Below, one piece after another: positions 61,541-64,000 of a stretch of 64,000 nucleotides of DNA. The stretch covers positions 21,161 to 85,160 of the forward strand of contig DATLHO010000154.1 in assembly GCA_035539855.1 (NCBI GenBank), read 5' to 3'. The notes below the pieces were generated by a model. It worked only from the letters and a program-made list of their open reading frames with translations, did no database searches and was not told the origin of the DNA. This DNA is from DATLHO01 sp035539855. Its GTDB lineage: Bacteria > Bacteroidota > Ignavibacteria > OLB7. Positions within the stretch are counted from its first letter, which is position 1. Every line of letters begins with the position of its first letter. The position numbers and the translations under genes were made by a program.

Positions 61541-61548
61541 TATCTTTC
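61541..61548 (+). promoter_or_regulatory. Promoter-like box for the hybrid histidine kinase
   Basis: TGCCGTATCTTTCGCC contains TATCTTTC, 26 nt before the GTG start, so the kinase may have its own promoter. Confidence 0.4.
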
Positions 61549-61574
61549 GCCACCTGCCCGCGCCACATGTCCCG

Positions 61575-64000
<2,426 letters not shown>

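Overview
The window is high-GC bacterial chromosome that is nearly all coding, with no tRNA, rRNA or CRISPR array. Several secreted proteins end in a conserved C-terminal sorting module of the type IX secretion kind. An AT-rich box of the form TTCGTA(C/T)(C/T)TT recurs 6 to 54 nt upstream of start codons and resembles the Bacteroidota TAnnTTTG promoter element. Many genes lack a Shine-Dalgarno sequence. Together these point to the FCB group (Bacteroidota, Ignavibacteria, Kapabacteria); the high GC suggests a Kapabacteria-like lineage, which is an inference.

Layout: 0-7.6 kb holds two tandem M3 peptidases, a Tat-type Rieske protein with a sorting tail, a Ca2+-type P-ATPase and a phosphosulfolactate-phosphatase/Nudix fusion. 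7.6-9.05 kb is a patch of broken sequence: a toxin-antitoxin remnant (truncated HigB-like toxin, intact HTH antitoxin, palindromic operator) lies among a 99-bp copy of part of serS, two OmpA-like tails and a piece of a LuxR-type regulator. 9-21 kb is mainly minus-strand: secreted Asp-box and LVIVD proteins, two small secreted proteins, a double-HTH regulator, serS, a membrane-anchored 2Fe-2S protein and a YVTN-type lipoprotein. 21-30 kb carries mgtE, two small unknown genes, a Kir-type potassium channel, an aldehyde dehydrogenase, lpxH and a large secreted glycosidase-like protein.

30.6-37.5 kb is a Yej-type oligopeptide ABC importer operon (binding lipoprotein, YejB, YejE, two separate ATPases) closed by a strong terminator. 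37.5-45.5 kb is an envelope-protein cluster on the minus strand: two OmpA-like proteins, a lipoprotein with five Cys-rich DSCC repeats, a lipoprotein hydrolase, an outer-membrane lipoprotein, a ROK kinase and an M14-like carboxypeptidase that appears to lack its zinc ligands. 45.6-49.4 kb has an ABC ATPase, a DUF218 membrane protein, nusB and a DUF445 protein.

49.4-64 kb has envelope genes, then dnaB with a full-length LAGLIDADG intein in its P-loop, an SDR, thioredoxin, a BON lipoprotein, an alpha/beta-fused branched-chain (or pyruvate) dehydrogenase E1, a transmembrane Ser/Thr kinase and the start of a hybrid histidine kinase. There is no single new multi-gene system that I can defend. The points most worth a second look are the ComB-Nudix fusion, the mosaic patch at 7.6-9.05 kb, the DSCC-repeat lipoprotein, the zinc-less M14 protein, the Rieske/sorting-tail fusion, the dnaB intein and the shared promoter box.
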